Shown in pieces: positions 51,943 to 61,094 of a stretch of 64,000 bases of DNA (its first letter is position 1; each line of letters opens with the position of its first letter). The DNA is from Ramlibacter pallidus. Lineage in GTDB: Bacteria; Pseudomonadota; Gammaproteobacteria; Burkholderiales; Burkholderiaceae_C. The stretch lies in assembly GCF_015070875.1 (NCBI RefSeq), contig NZ_JADDIV010000002.1, positions 186,001 through 250,000 of the forward strand. Reading direction: 5' to 3'. The translations under genes and the position numbers were made by a program. The notes beneath the pieces are model-generated. The model saw nothing but the letters and a program-made list of their open reading frames with translations. It made no database searches and was not told the DNA's origin.

Positions 51943-52265
51943 GACTGATTTCTCCCCGGCGACGCCGATGCAGCCCCCGCATGCGTGCGCGGGGGCTCAC
52001 TGTCGAGGCTAGCAGCGGGGAGCGGGTTCGTCCTCGGGGAAGCGCCGGCGTGTGACCGGAGCGGCACACACTTTGTCACGAAGATCGCGACCTTTTCATC
52101 AGCGAAAACGAATGTATGACACGGGCGCCGGTGCCAAGACGCGGCCGCCCCGACCGGTCGGCCCTCTTGGTCAGGCCAATAAACAGAAGTACAGTATTGG
52201 CCTGACCAATTTCAAGGCACGGCCCGCACGATGAACCCGAAGCTACCCCACGGCGGCGCCCGCCG
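51943..52265. other. Gap before the epimerase gene holding paired GntR operators
   Basis: 323 bases without a supported gene. The MCP leader lies on the left; the right part contains the paired operator at 52167-52209. Between them (52020-52160) I see only AT-poor sequence with no clear promoter or RNA structure. Confidence 0.5.
52167..52209. promoter_or_regulatory. Paired GntR/FCD-type operators upstream of the epimerase gene
   Basis: TTGGTCAGGCCAAT (52167-52180) and its exact reverse complement ATTGGCCTGACCAA (52196-52209) form a 14-base perfect inverted repeat, centres 30 bases apart. Each half is itself nearly palindromic and fits the FadR-subfamily TGGT-N-ACCA pattern. The same motif with the same spacing occurs before the amidohydrolase at 55153-55196, beside the GntR gene. 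Confidence 0.75.
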
Positions 52266-53276
52266 TTGCTGCCCGTGACGGCGCCGCGGTCCTCCGGCGT
52301 CCTCCTGGTGACCGGCGCGACCGGAAAGGTCGGACGCACGTTCGTCGACCGGATGCTGGCCGACCCGCGGTTCGACGGCTTCCGCATCCGGGCGCTGTGC
52401 CACAAGCGCACGCTCGCCCCGCACCCGCGCGTCGAGACCGTGCACGGCTCGATCCGGCAGCGCGACGACGTGCGGCGCGCGGTCGAGGGCGCCACCCACG
52501 TGCTGCACCTGGCGACCAGCAAGGAGACGCCCGACGAGGTCATGGACGTCGCGGTCAAGGGCATGTTCTGGCTGCTGGAGGCGTGCCGGGCGAGCCCCGC
52601 GCTGCGGCAGTTCCTGCTCGTGGGCGGCGACGCCGCCGTCGGCCACTTCCATTACGCCCATCCGGTCCCCGTCGTCGAGACGCAGCCGCACAGCGCCTAC
52701 CCCGGGTGCTACGCGCTGTCGAAGGTGCTCGAGGAGGTGATGCTGCAGCAATACCAGGTGCAGTACGGGCTCAACGGCTGCTGCCTGCGCGCGCCGTGGA
52801 TCATGGAGAAGGACGATTTCCGCTACACGCTGTCCTTCGGGGAGGACGTCTTCGGCGGACCGCGCTGGCACGAACTCGTCGGCCCGGAACGCGCGCGCGA
52901 ATACGTCCGCAACGGCGCGGTGCCCGTGATGCTGGATCCGGAGGGGCGCCCGGTCCAGCGCAACTTCGTGCACGTCGACGACCTCGTGGATGCGCTGCTC
53001 CTCGCCGTGGATGCGCCCCGCGCACGCCAGCAACTGCTGCACGTGTGCATGGACGAACCCGTCGACTACGGCGCGCTGGCCGCGTACCTGGCGCGCACCC
53101 GCGGCCTGCCGGCCGTGCCGGTGCCCACCGTCTACCGCTCGACCTGGCTGGACAACAGCAAGGCGAAGTTCCTGCTCGGCTGGCGGCCCCGCTACGACAT
53201 GGCCCGCCTGGTGGAGTCCGCATGGTCGTACCAGCGCGCGCCGGACGACCCGCGCGTCGTCTGGTACCCCGGATAG
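52266..53276 (+). CDS. NAD-dependent epimerase/dehydratase (extended SDR)
   Basis: 336-residue nucleotide-sugar or sugar oxidoreductase. Rossmann motif VTGATGKVG near the N-terminus, HLATSKE strand, YALSKVLEE with the YxxxK catalytic pair, and NFVHVDDLVDALLLA. Starts at a TTG (52266) or a GTG (52275); an ATG at 52231 is out of frame, so the start is uncertain. Under the paired operators, first gene of a putative sugar cluster with the substrate-binding protein. Confidence 0.82.
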   Translation: MLPVTAPRSSGVLLVTGATGKVGRTFVDRMLADPRFDGFRIRALCHKRTLAPHPRVETVHGSIRQRDDVRRAVEGATHVLHLATSKETPDEVMDVAVKGMFWLLEACRASPALRQFLLVGGDAAVGHFHYAHPVPVVETQPHSAYPGCYALSKVLEEVMLQQYQVQYGLNGCCLRAPWIMEKDDFRYTLSFGEDVFGGPRWHELVGPERAREYVRNGAVPVMLDPEGRPVQRNFVHVDDLVDALLLAVDAPRARQQLLHVCMDEPVDYGALAAYLARTRGLPAVPVPTVYRSTWLDNSKAKFLLGWRPRYDMARLVESAWSYQRAPDDPRVVWYPG

Positions 53277-53360
53277 GCATGCCGGCCCGCCCGTCGCAGC
53301 ACCGGGCGGCGCCCTCGAACCGAGTGCTGGCCGTCCACGACATCAACTGGAGACATCGGA

Positions 53361-54338
53361 ATGAAAGTCATGCAGCGACGCAAGTTCACGACCGCCCTGG
53401 CTTGCGCCGGCCTCGTGCTGGCCTGGAGCACGCCGTCCCGGGCGCAGGCCCCGCGCAAGAAGCTCGTCATCGGATTCGCGCAGACCGGCGCCGAAAGCGA
53501 ATGGCGCACCGCGAACACCGAATCCATCAAGGCGGCGGCGAAGGCCGCGGGCCACGAGCTGAAGTTCTCCGATGCCCAGCAGAAGCAGGAGAACCAGATC
53601 AAGGCCATCCGCTCCTTCATCAGCCAGAAGGTGGACGTGATCATCCTCGCGCCGCTGGTCACCACCGGCTGGGACACCGTGCTGCGGGAGGCCAAGGCCG
53701 CGAAGATCCCCGTGATCCTCGAAAGCCGCAACGTGGTGGTGAAGGACCCGACGACGTGGACCACCTTCGTCGGTTCCGACTTCGTGGAGGAGGGGCGCCG
53801 CGCCGCGCGCTGGCTGGTCGAACACACCAAGGCCACGCAGGGGGACGTCAACATCGTGGAGCTGCAGGGCACCGTCGGCTCGGACCCCGCCATCGACCGC
53901 AAGAAGGGCTTCGAGGAAGTGCTCAAGGGCCACCCGCGCTACAAGATCATCCGCTCGCAGACGGCGGACTTCACCCGCGCCAAGGGCAAGGAGGTGATGG
54001 AAGCCTTCCTCAAGGCCGAGCCGGGCCGCATCAAGGTGGTCTACGCGCACAACGACGACATGGCGATCGGCGCGATCCAGGCCATCGAGGAGAGCGGCCT
54101 CAAGCCGGCCAAGGACGTCCTGGTGATCGGCGTCGACGCGGTCAAGGGCGCCTTCGAGGCGATGATGGCCGGCAAGATGAACGTGACGGTGGAGTGCAAT
54201 CCGCTGCTGGGACCGCAGCTGATGGAAGCAGCCGCCAAGGCCGCGGCCGGGGAGCCCTTGCCCCGCTGGATCAAGTCGATCGAAGGCGTGTTTCCCGCCG
54301 AAGTCGCGGCGAAGGAATTCCCGAACCGGAAGTACTGA
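53361..54338 (+). CDS. Periplasmic sugar-binding protein (YtfQ-like, ABC type)
   Basis: Periplasmic solute receptor of 325 residues with signal peptide (KFTTALACAGLVLAWSTPSRAQA). The fold is the ribose/galactofuranose-binding type: KLVIGFAQTGAESEWRTANT is characteristic of YtfQ, then VDVIILAPLVTTGWD and AHNDDMAIGAIQAIEESG with a sugar-contact aspartate. No ABC permease or ATPase gene is next to it, so the partner must be elsewhere or shared. 84 bases after the epimerase gene. Confidence 0.9.
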   Translation: MKVMQRRKFTTALACAGLVLAWSTPSRAQAPRKKLVIGFAQTGAESEWRTANTESIKAAAKAAGHELKFSDAQQKQENQIKAIRSFISQKVDVIILAPLVTTGWDTVLREAKAAKIPVILESRNVVVKDPTTWTTFVGSDFVEEGRRAARWLVEHTKATQGDVNIVELQGTVGSDPAIDRKKGFEEVLKGHPRYKIIRSQTADFTRAKGKEVMEAFLKAEPGRIKVVYAHNDDMAIGAIQAIEESGLKPAKDVLVIGVDAVKGAFEAMMAGKMNVTVECNPLLGPQLMEAAAKAAAGEPLPRWIKSIEGVFPAEVAAKEFPNRKY

Positions 54339-54350
54339 GCCGCGCAGGCC

Positions 54351-55046
54351 TCAGTCGCCGACCCAGCGCAGTTCGGAAGCGCGCAGGTGCGACAGCATGG
54401 CGGCCTGCGCCGCGATGGGGTCGCGGCTCTCGACCGCGCGCAGGATGGCCTCGTGCTCCTTCAGCGCGGCCTTCCAGGTGCGCGAGTTCTCGTAGCGCGA
54501 CGAGAGCTTGGCGGAGATCGGGCTGTGCCGCTCGTGGAACAGCTCGGCGATCAGGTGCCCCATCACGGCGTTGCCGCTCATCTCGCACAAGGTGAGGTGG
54601 AAGCGGCGATCCAGCTCCATCGGCGCCCGGTTGTGCCCGATCTCCTCGCGCATGCCGTCGATGATCTCGGCCAGCTTGCGGATCTGCTCGCGCGTGCCGT
54701 GCGCGCAGGCGATCACGACCACCGCGCTCTCCAGCGCGGCCCGCGCCTGCATCAGCTCGCGCGGGCTTTCGCCGAGGGCCGGCGTGCGCTTGCGTGCCGC
54801 GGGGCCTTGCGGCGGCCGCGACACGTAGACGCCCGAGCCGCCCCGGATCTCCACGTGCCCTTGCACGTCCAGCGCGATCAGCGCTTCGCGCAGCGAAGGA
54901 CGCGACACGCCCAGCTGCTGGGCCAGGTCGCGCTCCGGCGGCAGGCGGTCGCCGGCCTGGAACAAGCCCTTGTCGATCAGCTCCCGGATGTCGTCGGCGA
55001 TCTGCTGGTACAGGCGCCGGGGTTCCGCGGCTTTCGTGGCGCTCAT
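54351..55046 (-). CDS. GntR-family regulator, FCD (FadR) subfamily
   Basis: 231 residues from the ATG at 55046. N-terminal winged helix: LYQQIADDIRELIDKGLFQAGDRLPPERDLAQQLGVSRPSLREAL; C-terminal all-helical FCD domain with the metal-binding pattern (DRRFHLTLCE, HEAILRAVESRD) for a carboxylate ligand. Converges on the sugar-binding gene and diverges from the amidohydrolase; operators of the FCD type lie upstream of both the amidohydrolase and the epimerase. The longer upstream frame crosses the operator and is not used. Confidence 0.92.
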   Translation of the reverse strand: MSATKAAEPRRLYQQIADDIRELIDKGLFQAGDRLPPERDLAQQLGVSRPSLREALIALDVQGHVEIRGGSGVYVSRPPQGPAARKRTPALGESPRELMQARAALESAVVVIACAHGTREQIRKLAEIIDGMREEIGHNRAPMELDRRFHLTLCEMSGNAVMGHLIAELFHERHSPISAKLSSRYENSRTWKAALKEHEAILRAVESRDPIAAQAAMLSHLRASELRWVGD

Positions 55047-55152
55047 GGGATGGGCTGGAAGTGTGCCGAATGATACGTCGCGCGGCCGAGCTCCCGCCGC
55101 GGGTGCGAACGGGTGCCCGGCATCAGGGATTGCCCGCATGGGTGACCCCGCG

Positions 55153-55196
55153 TTGGTCAGGCCAAATGCGATACTTCCTTAATTGGTCAGACCAAT
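55153..55196. promoter_or_regulatory. Paired GntR/FCD-type operators between regulator and amidohydrolase genes
   Basis: TTGGTCAGGCCAA (55153-55165) and ATTGGTCAGACCAAT (55182-55196) have centres 30 bases apart, as at 52167-52209. The second is a near-perfect palindrome. They lie in the 173-base divergent gap, so the regulator may control itself and the amidohydrolase. Confidence 0.8.
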
Positions 55197-55219
55197 CCCC
55201 AACCCACCAGGAGAGGCAG

Positions 55220-56245
55220 ATGAGAGACGCAACCGGAAAACGGATGGCATTCTGGGCCGCAGCTGCGGCCCTGCTGATCGCGGCGTGGAGTCCCACGGCC
55301 CGGGCGAACGAGAGCAGCGAGGACCGCGCGCTGCGTGGCTCCGTCGAGCATGCGGAACGCATGGCCCCACCCGGGCGTCGGCCGATCGTCGACACCCACA
55401 TCCACTTCTGGCAGGTCACGCGGCCGGGCGGCGTGCCGTGGCCCACGCCGGCGGAAGGGCCGATCTACCGCGACGTGCTGCCGCCGGAGTACAAGGCGGT
55501 GGCCATCCCGCACGGCGTGGTGGCGGCCGGCGTGGTCGAGGCGAGCGGCCTCGTCGAGGACAACCAGTGGATCCTCGATCGCATCCGGCACGACCGCTTC
55601 TTCTCCTTCTTCGTCGGCAACCTGGAGATCGGCGCGCCGACCTTCGCGCGCGACCTGGAACGCTTCTCGCACGACTGGCGTTTCGTGGGCATCCGGGGCT
55701 ACCTCACCGGGCCGGCGGAAGGCATCACGCTGAGCCCCGCGCAGCTCGCGAGCCTGCGTGACCTGGCGCGGCGCGGCATGACGCTGGACATCATCAGCCG
55801 CGGCGCGAAGAACCCGAAGGACCAGGTGCAGGCGCTGTGCACGGCCGTCCCCGACCTGCGCATCATCATCGACCACCTGGGCGGCGCCAAGGGGCCGCCC
55901 CCGGTGGATCCCACCTGGGAGCTCGAGATCCGCCGCCTCGCCGACGTGTGCCCGAACCTGCACATGAAGTTCTCCTCCTTCTACGACATGTACGCGCCCG
56001 GCGACGTGGTCTATCCGACGCCCACGGACCTCGCTTCGTACCGGAGGCATTTCGACGTGTTGATGACGGCGTTCGGCGCCGATCGCCTGGTCTGGGGCAG
56101 CAACTGGCCCGTGATCACGCTGCACGGGACCTTCGAGGCGCAGATCGCCATCGCGGAGGAATACCTTGCGCCCTTCGGCGTTCACGTCCGCGACAAGGTG
56201 ATGTTCCGCAACGCGCTGAAGTTCTACCGTGTGCGGCGCCCCTGA
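55220..56245 (+). CDS. Exported amidohydrolase-2 / sugar lactonase-like protein
   Basis: 341 residues, with a signal peptide to about residue 30 (LLIAAWSPTARANESS), so exported. The metal motif is IVDTHIHFWQVTRPGG; later LRIIIDHLGGAKGP carries a further histidine and RLVWGSNWPVITLHG the last acidic/serine region. This set is close to L-fuconolactonase and 4-sulfomuconolactone hydrolase types. Most such lactonases are cytoplasmic, so export is unusual. Under the second operator pair; followed by a terminator. Confidence 0.85.
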   Translation: MRDATGKRMAFWAAAAALLIAAWSPTARANESSEDRALRGSVEHAERMAPPGRRPIVDTHIHFWQVTRPGGVPWPTPAEGPIYRDVLPPEYKAVAIPHGVVAAGVVEASGLVEDNQWILDRIRHDRFFSFFVGNLEIGAPTFARDLERFSHDWRFVGIRGYLTGPAEGITLSPAQLASLRDLARRGMTLDIISRGAKNPKDQVQALCTAVPDLRIIIDHLGGAKGPPPVDPTWELEIRRLADVCPNLHMKFSSFYDMYAPGDVVYPTPTDLASYRRHFDVLMTAFGADRLVWGSNWPVITLHGTFEAQIAIAEEYLAPFGVHVRDKVMFRNALKFYRVRRP

Positions 56246-56289
56246 GCCGGCGCGCCGCTGCTGACCTTGCGGCCCGGCGAGTCCGCAAC

Positions 56290-56322
56290 GGCCGAGCCAT
56301 CTGCGGATGGCTCGGCCTTTTT
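56290..56322 (+). terminator. Intrinsic terminator after the amidohydrolase
   Basis: Perfect 11-base stem GGCCGAGCCAT/ATGGCTCGGCC around CTGCGG, followed by TTTTT. It lies 44 bases after the stop and isolates the cluster from groESL. Confidence 0.88.
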
Positions 56323-56378
56323 CATGCCTCCGACAAGGTGCGCGGCACGCGTAGGCGCTCGACTACGTCCCGCCCCGC

Positions 56379-56406
56379 TTGAAACCGACACAAAACCCCT
56401 TATCAT
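56379..56406 (+). promoter_or_regulatory. groESL promoter
   Basis: -35 TTGAAA (56379-56384) and -10 TATCAT (56401-56406) with a 16-base spacer. CTTGAAA...CCCCTTAT in the same place resembles the sigma-32 pattern with a short spacer, so heat-shock control by both factors is possible. Confidence 0.7.
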
Positions 56407-56432
56407 TAGCACTCGCTGGGGATGAGTGCTAG
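56406..56432 (+). promoter_or_regulatory. CIRCE operator (HrcA site) of groESL
   Basis: TTAGCACTC-N9-GAGTGCTAG matches the CIRCE consensus with one change at the last base. It begins on the last base of the -10 box and lies 101 bases before groES, so HrcA would block transcription until heat inactivates it. hrcA is not in the window. Confidence 0.92.
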
Positions 56433-56533
56433 CAGCCGAGCTGCCTTGCCCGTCCTCCACGATAAGTTAACGAGCGCCAACTTCGGGTTGGTGCTCCTTG
56501 GCAACCACCCCTGATTCCATTGAAGGAGATGCA

Positions 56534-56854
56534 ATGAAGCTTCGCCCCCTGCACGACCGTGTGATCGTCAAGCGCCTCGAGCAAGAAACCAAGACGGCCT
56601 CCGGCATCGTGATTCCGGACAACGCCGCCGAAAAGCCGGACCAGGGCGAGATCCTGGCCGTGGGCCCGGGCCGGAAGTCGGACAAGGGTGAGCTGATCGC
56701 CCTGAACGTCAAGGTCGGCGACCGCGTCCTCTTCGGCAAGTACTCCGGCCAGACCGTCAAGGTCGATGGCGACGAGCTGCTGGTCATGAAGGAAGACGAC
56801 CTGTTCGCGGTCGTCGAAGGCGCCCCCGCCGCCGGCCTGAAGAAGGTCGCCTGA
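56534..56854 (+). CDS. groES: Co-chaperonin GroES with a C-terminal extension
   Basis: Ten-kDa lid of the GroEL folding chamber. The ATG at 56534 has AAGGAG upstream and gives [20 protein letters not shown]; the mobile loop [14 protein letters not shown] is intact. The protein is 106 residues, against 96-97 in most relatives: after the usual end (LFAVVEG) about ten extra residues, [11 protein letters not shown], follow. The frame is open upstream, but that part is leader. groEL follows after 47 bases. Confidence 0.95.
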   Translation: MKLRPLHDRVIVKRLEQETKTASGIVIPDNAAEKPDQGEILAVGPGRKSDKGELIALNVKVGDRVLFGKYSGQTVKVDGDELLVMKEDDLFAVVEGAPAAGLKKVA

Positions 56855-56895
56855 GCGGCGCCCCTCCCCCAGTTTTCCCCGCATTCAAGAGGTAA

Positions 56896-58545
<1,650 letters not shown>

Positions 58546-58557
58546 GGTCCGGCGCCT

Positions 58558-58611
58558 GAAGCTTCCGCTTCAAGCCCACGAAAGCCCGCGGTGCAAGCCG
58601 CGGGCTTTTTT
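58558..58611. repeat. Left 54-bp direct repeat including groEL terminator
   Basis: Matches 60889-60942 at 52 of 54 bases; the only difference is CC versus GA at 58576-58577. It starts 12 bases after the groEL stop with GAAGCTTCCGCTTCAAGC and ends in the terminator T-run. The repeat pair brackets the AT-richer segment with the ariB/ariA-like genes. Confidence 0.9.
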
Positions 58612-58613
58612 TT
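58581..58613 (+). terminator. groEL terminator
   Basis: Stem AAAGCCCGCGG/CCGCGGGCTTT around TGCAAG, followed by T8. It is a strong intrinsic terminator for groESL and part of the left direct repeat. Confidence 0.9.
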
Positions 58614-58624
58614 GCCGAATTCAC

Positions 58625-59548
58625 CTACACATCGCCAAGGAGCCTCGTCAGTTGGCGCCGACGTCGCGAACAACATGTGCATGTTGGGCTATTCCCAACC
58701 TGTGCGACCAGTGCAGTGAGAACCTTCTGGCCAGCCAACTGAACGCTAATGTCGGGGATCCCAATTCTCCGGCTTGCGTCCTTCTCCAGGATTGGCGCGA
58801 GCCATTTGCCCTTAAAGAGCCGCAGCGGCTGCTCTGAGGACCCACACTTGAGAATCTCCTTTCGGTACCGGTCGTACATGCGGCTAAAGCGAACCCCTGA
58901 GCAGCCGAGTTCCGACTTCAACTTTCTTTTGAACTCTCCTAGCTGTGCTTCGTCTGTGGCCCCCAATATGTCAGGGTTGATCGCTGACATGCGGTCGAAC
59001 GAGGCACCCACCTTTACTTGGCGAGCTTGCGAGATGACGCACAACGTCGCCCAGTCTGCCCAACGTTCGACCTGCGCCTGAATCCAGGTTGAAGGAAGTC
59101 CAAGGAAAGCGCCGGCTTGCTCTCGAGTCATCCCTAACGCATCCGACACGGCCGCGACTAAATCGGCGTTCAGGAAGAGGTCCCCTTCCAAGTCGTATGA
59201 CTCTGTATAGATCACATGATCAGATCGCAGTCCCCGACGCGTAAGATCGTCGATATCCTTGTCTAGAAAGATCATGCAGACCGACTCTTTGCTGTACGCA
59301 TTGAATCGCAGCATGCCCTTCTTTCTTAGCCATGCGTACAGTCTCACCAGCCTGGGCTTGCCACCTGTTTCGCCTGGCAGTTCCTTCGCCCCGATTACCT
59401 GATATCGCCAAACTCCCTTGCTCTCCGCGCGCAGCAGCCGGTCGGCAAACGGTCGATCCAAACCACCTTCCACAAACGCGAACACCTTCGAATTAGACAC
59501 TTGTAGCTTTCGCGCAAAGGCCCCGTTGCTAAAGGTCAATCGGCTCAT
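58625..59548 (-). CDS. DUF4435 (TOPRIM-like) protein, probable PARIS effector AriB
   Basis: 307 residues. The fold family is indicated by FAFVEGGLDRPFADRLL, with the TOPRIM-type glutamate at Glu27, then IFLDKDIDDL (acidic DxDxD, residues 96-100) and IYTESYDLEGDLF (118-125). These are DUF4435 hallmarks; AriB proteins of PARIS have this domain and act as a nuclease, with an equivalent glutamate near residue 26. The start overlaps the ATPase stop (ATGA). Base composition is visibly AT-richer than the surroundings. The gene ends 14 bases from the repeat. Alternative: another OLD-like DUF4435 system. Confidence 0.85.
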   Translation of the reverse strand: MSRLTFSNGAFARKLQVSNSKVFAFVEGGLDRPFADRLLRAESKGVWRYQVIGAKELPGETGGKPRLVRLYAWLRKKGMLRFNAYSKESVCMIFLDKDIDDLTRRGLRSDHVIYTESYDLEGDLFLNADLVAAVSDALGMTREQAGAFLGLPSTWIQAQVERWADWATLCVISQARQVKVGASFDRMSAINPDILGATDEAQLGEFKRKLKSELGCSGVRFSRMYDRYRKEILKCGSSEQPLRLFKGKWLAPILEKDASRRIGIPDISVQLAGQKVLTALVAQVGNSPTCTCCSRRRRQLTRLLGDV

Positions 59549-60720
59549 ATTCTGAAAATCTTCTTATCATCGAGCTCGGCCATGATTTCCGGTGAATGTG
59601 TCGCCATGATCAACTGGCAGCTAGGGTTAAGCGCATGAACAGTTCCAACAAACTCACGCTGCCAATCGATGTGCATGGAAAGTTCTGGTTCGTCGATAAT
59701 GACGGAATTTTCTGATGCATTCATTGCTGTTAAGAGCAGCTTCAGCAGATGCTTTTCACCCGAAGAAAGTGACGCGACAGAAAGCCGATTTCCATCTTCA
59801 AGAATCACGCTGAGCTCATTCCCGTGCGCACTCACCGTTTTGCCACGGGAGAATAGACCCTGAATAGTCGCAAGGAAGCGTTCAGTAGGCGCGAAGGCGG
59901 CTTCAACACTTCGCTCCACTCTATCCAAGTTGGTCACGACCCGACGCAATTCCTCATCTGTTTTATATCGCTCCCGAAACTTTTCTCGAGACCCAAGCAT
60001 TCGCGAGCCAGCCGCTGCTTGCCGCTCTAAGAATCGCCGAACCCGTACATACACGTCATCAGGATCAACATCTGGATCTGCGACCTTGTCGCGCTTCGAA
60101 GACAGTGCAGAGTAGAGGACGGCACGGAGCCCGTCCTCCTGAATCGCGTTGACTTCGCGTACCGTTCTGGTGTTGAACAGGAGCCATGCCCGATTAAGGG
60201 ACTCGGTGAAAACTGCATCGAGCTGATCGTCCGACAGCCTGTTGTTCGCTAGGGCCTGGCTGCTGTCGCCTACGTATAAGCGCGTGGTCGGCAGGAACGA
60301 GTGTGCCCACCTCGTCAAAGGCTTACTGTCCGGCTTCCGTTCGGGGAATCGGCGCCAAGCAGGCGTCTCGGCCTGCCGAAGTTTGGCCCAACGCATCCGG
60401 TCTGTGGCTCCCAGGGAAAGCGGATCGATTAAGGCAAGTTGTTCGTCTTCAGGTACTCCAGCCTTTTTCTTCCGATCCCAAACGTACTTGACTGTTTGAT
60501 CTTCGGACAGCGAGAAGATGTGCACCTCAGCTCGGGCGACAGGAAGCTTGGCAATAGCTGCCGCATCGATGTTCATCGCCGCATCGAGAATTCTTAAGAG
60601 CGTAGTCTTTCCGCTCCCGTTCTCGCCGAAGAACACATTGACGTCCCTCTCCAAATTGAAGTGAATGGGTTCCGTTCGACCAAGAAGACCGTCGACTCGA
60701 AATTCTGTGATGTGGGCCAA
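59545..60720 (-). CDS. ABC-type AAA ATPase (AAA_15/21), probable PARIS sensor AriA
   Basis: 391-residue ATPase from a TTG at 60720, chosen because AGGAGAG lies 5 bases before it and the protein then starts directly with AHITEFRVDGLLG. Walker A is FGENGSGKTTL, the ABC signature LSSGEKHLL, Walker B SVIIDEPELSMHID and the H-loop ATHSPEI, so all ATPase parts are intact. A longer frame to a GTG at 60834 lacks a ribosome site. SMC/RecF-like ATPases paired with DUF4435 form PARIS; AriA holds AriB until a phage trigger. AT-rich codon use suggests transfer. Confidence 0.85.
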   Translation of the reverse strand: MAHITEFRVDGLLGRTEPIHFNLERDVNVFFGENGSGKTTLLRILDAAMNIDAAAIAKLPVARAEVHIFSLSEDQTVKYVWDRKKKAGVPEDEQLALIDPLSLGATDRMRWAKLRQAETPAWRRFPERKPDSKPLTRWAHSFLPTTRLYVGDSSQALANNRLSDDQLDAVFTESLNRAWLLFNTRTVREVNAIQEDGLRAVLYSALSSKRDKVADPDVDPDDVYVRVRRFLERQAAAGSRMLGSREKFRERYKTDEELRRVVTNLDRVERSVEAAFAPTERFLATIQGLFSRGKTVSAHGNELSVILEDGNRLSVASLSSGEKHLLKLLLTAMNASENSVIIDEPELSMHIDWQREFVGTVHALNPSCQLIMATHSPEIMAELDDKKIFRI

Positions 60721-60888
60721 CGATGCTCTCCTAATGGGGCAGTTGAGCTCGGCAATGTACTCGACCCCGCTCGCGAACTCGCGTGGTCTCGACGTTCGGC
60801 CAAGCCATGGTGTGAGTCCGACAGGACGAACCACCTATGGACCCATCTTTCTTGGACCAAGCCAACGGGTATCTAACGTGCGCCGCGC

Positions 60889-60942
60889 GAAGCTTCCGCT
60901 TCAAGCGAACGAAAGCCCGCGGTGCAAGCCGCGGGCTTTTTT
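60889..60942. repeat. Right 54-bp direct repeat including a terminator hairpin
   Basis: Copy of 58558-58611 with two adjacent mismatches. The hairpin AAGCCCGCGG/CCGCGGGCTT (60913-60938) is followed by T6 in the plus direction, although no plus-strand gene ends here; only the ATPase gene, which starts on the minus strand, lies to its left. A terminator with nothing to terminate supports duplication on insertion. Confidence 0.9.
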
Positions 60943-60976
60943 CATGGCCCGGCCGTTCGTCGTGCGCCCTCTTCCA

Positions 60977-60996
60977 AATAAGAATGATTCGCATTA
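60977..60996 (+). promoter_or_regulatory. Fur-like operator of the heme receptor gene
   Basis: AATAAGAATGATTCGC (60977-60992) is the exact counterpart of the site at 44406-44421, followed by ATTAGAG. It lies in the only AT-rich patch before the receptor and indicates iron-repressed expression. Confidence 0.75.
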
Positions 60997-61094
60997 GAGT
61001 CGCGTTCCTGCTTTCCCCCATCGCGAGCGAACCCTAGCGCCTCCCCGCGCCAGTCAGCCAGCGGTTGTCCATCAACCCGCCCCAGGCTGACCTC

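Larger units (their letters stand above)
58612..60888. mobile_element. Repeat-bracketed accessory segment carrying an ariA/ariB-like pair
   Basis: About 2.3 kb between 54-bp direct repeats, visibly AT-richer than either side and transcribed against groEL. Only two genes are present; no integrase, transposase, tRNA or resolvase is seen. It could be a cassette moved by recombination at the groEL terminator or a remnant of a larger element. Confidence 0.65.
60721..61094. other. Gap between the ATPase gene and heme receptor gene
   Basis: 374 bases. From the left: the ATPase leader with AGGAGAG and no clear promoter, the right direct repeat with a terminator hairpin (60889-60942), the Fur-like site at 60977-60992, then the heme receptor leader. 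No further gene is supported. Confidence 0.6.

Noticed and set aside
56529..56533. ATG five bases before the groES start
   Set aside because: Out of frame with GroES and only leads to a quick stop; the ATG at 56534 gives the family N-terminus.
59545..60834. Classifying the ATPase/DUF4435 pair as OLD-type or Gabija
   Set aside because: In OLD and GajA the TOPRIM domain is fused to the ATPase; here it is a separate DUF4435 protein and no UvrD-like helicase (GajB) is present.
58749..60997. Several plus-strand frames of 60-110 codons in the AT-richer cassette
   Set aside because: All lie opposite the two minus-strand genes or the leader and have no domain, so I treat them as shadows.
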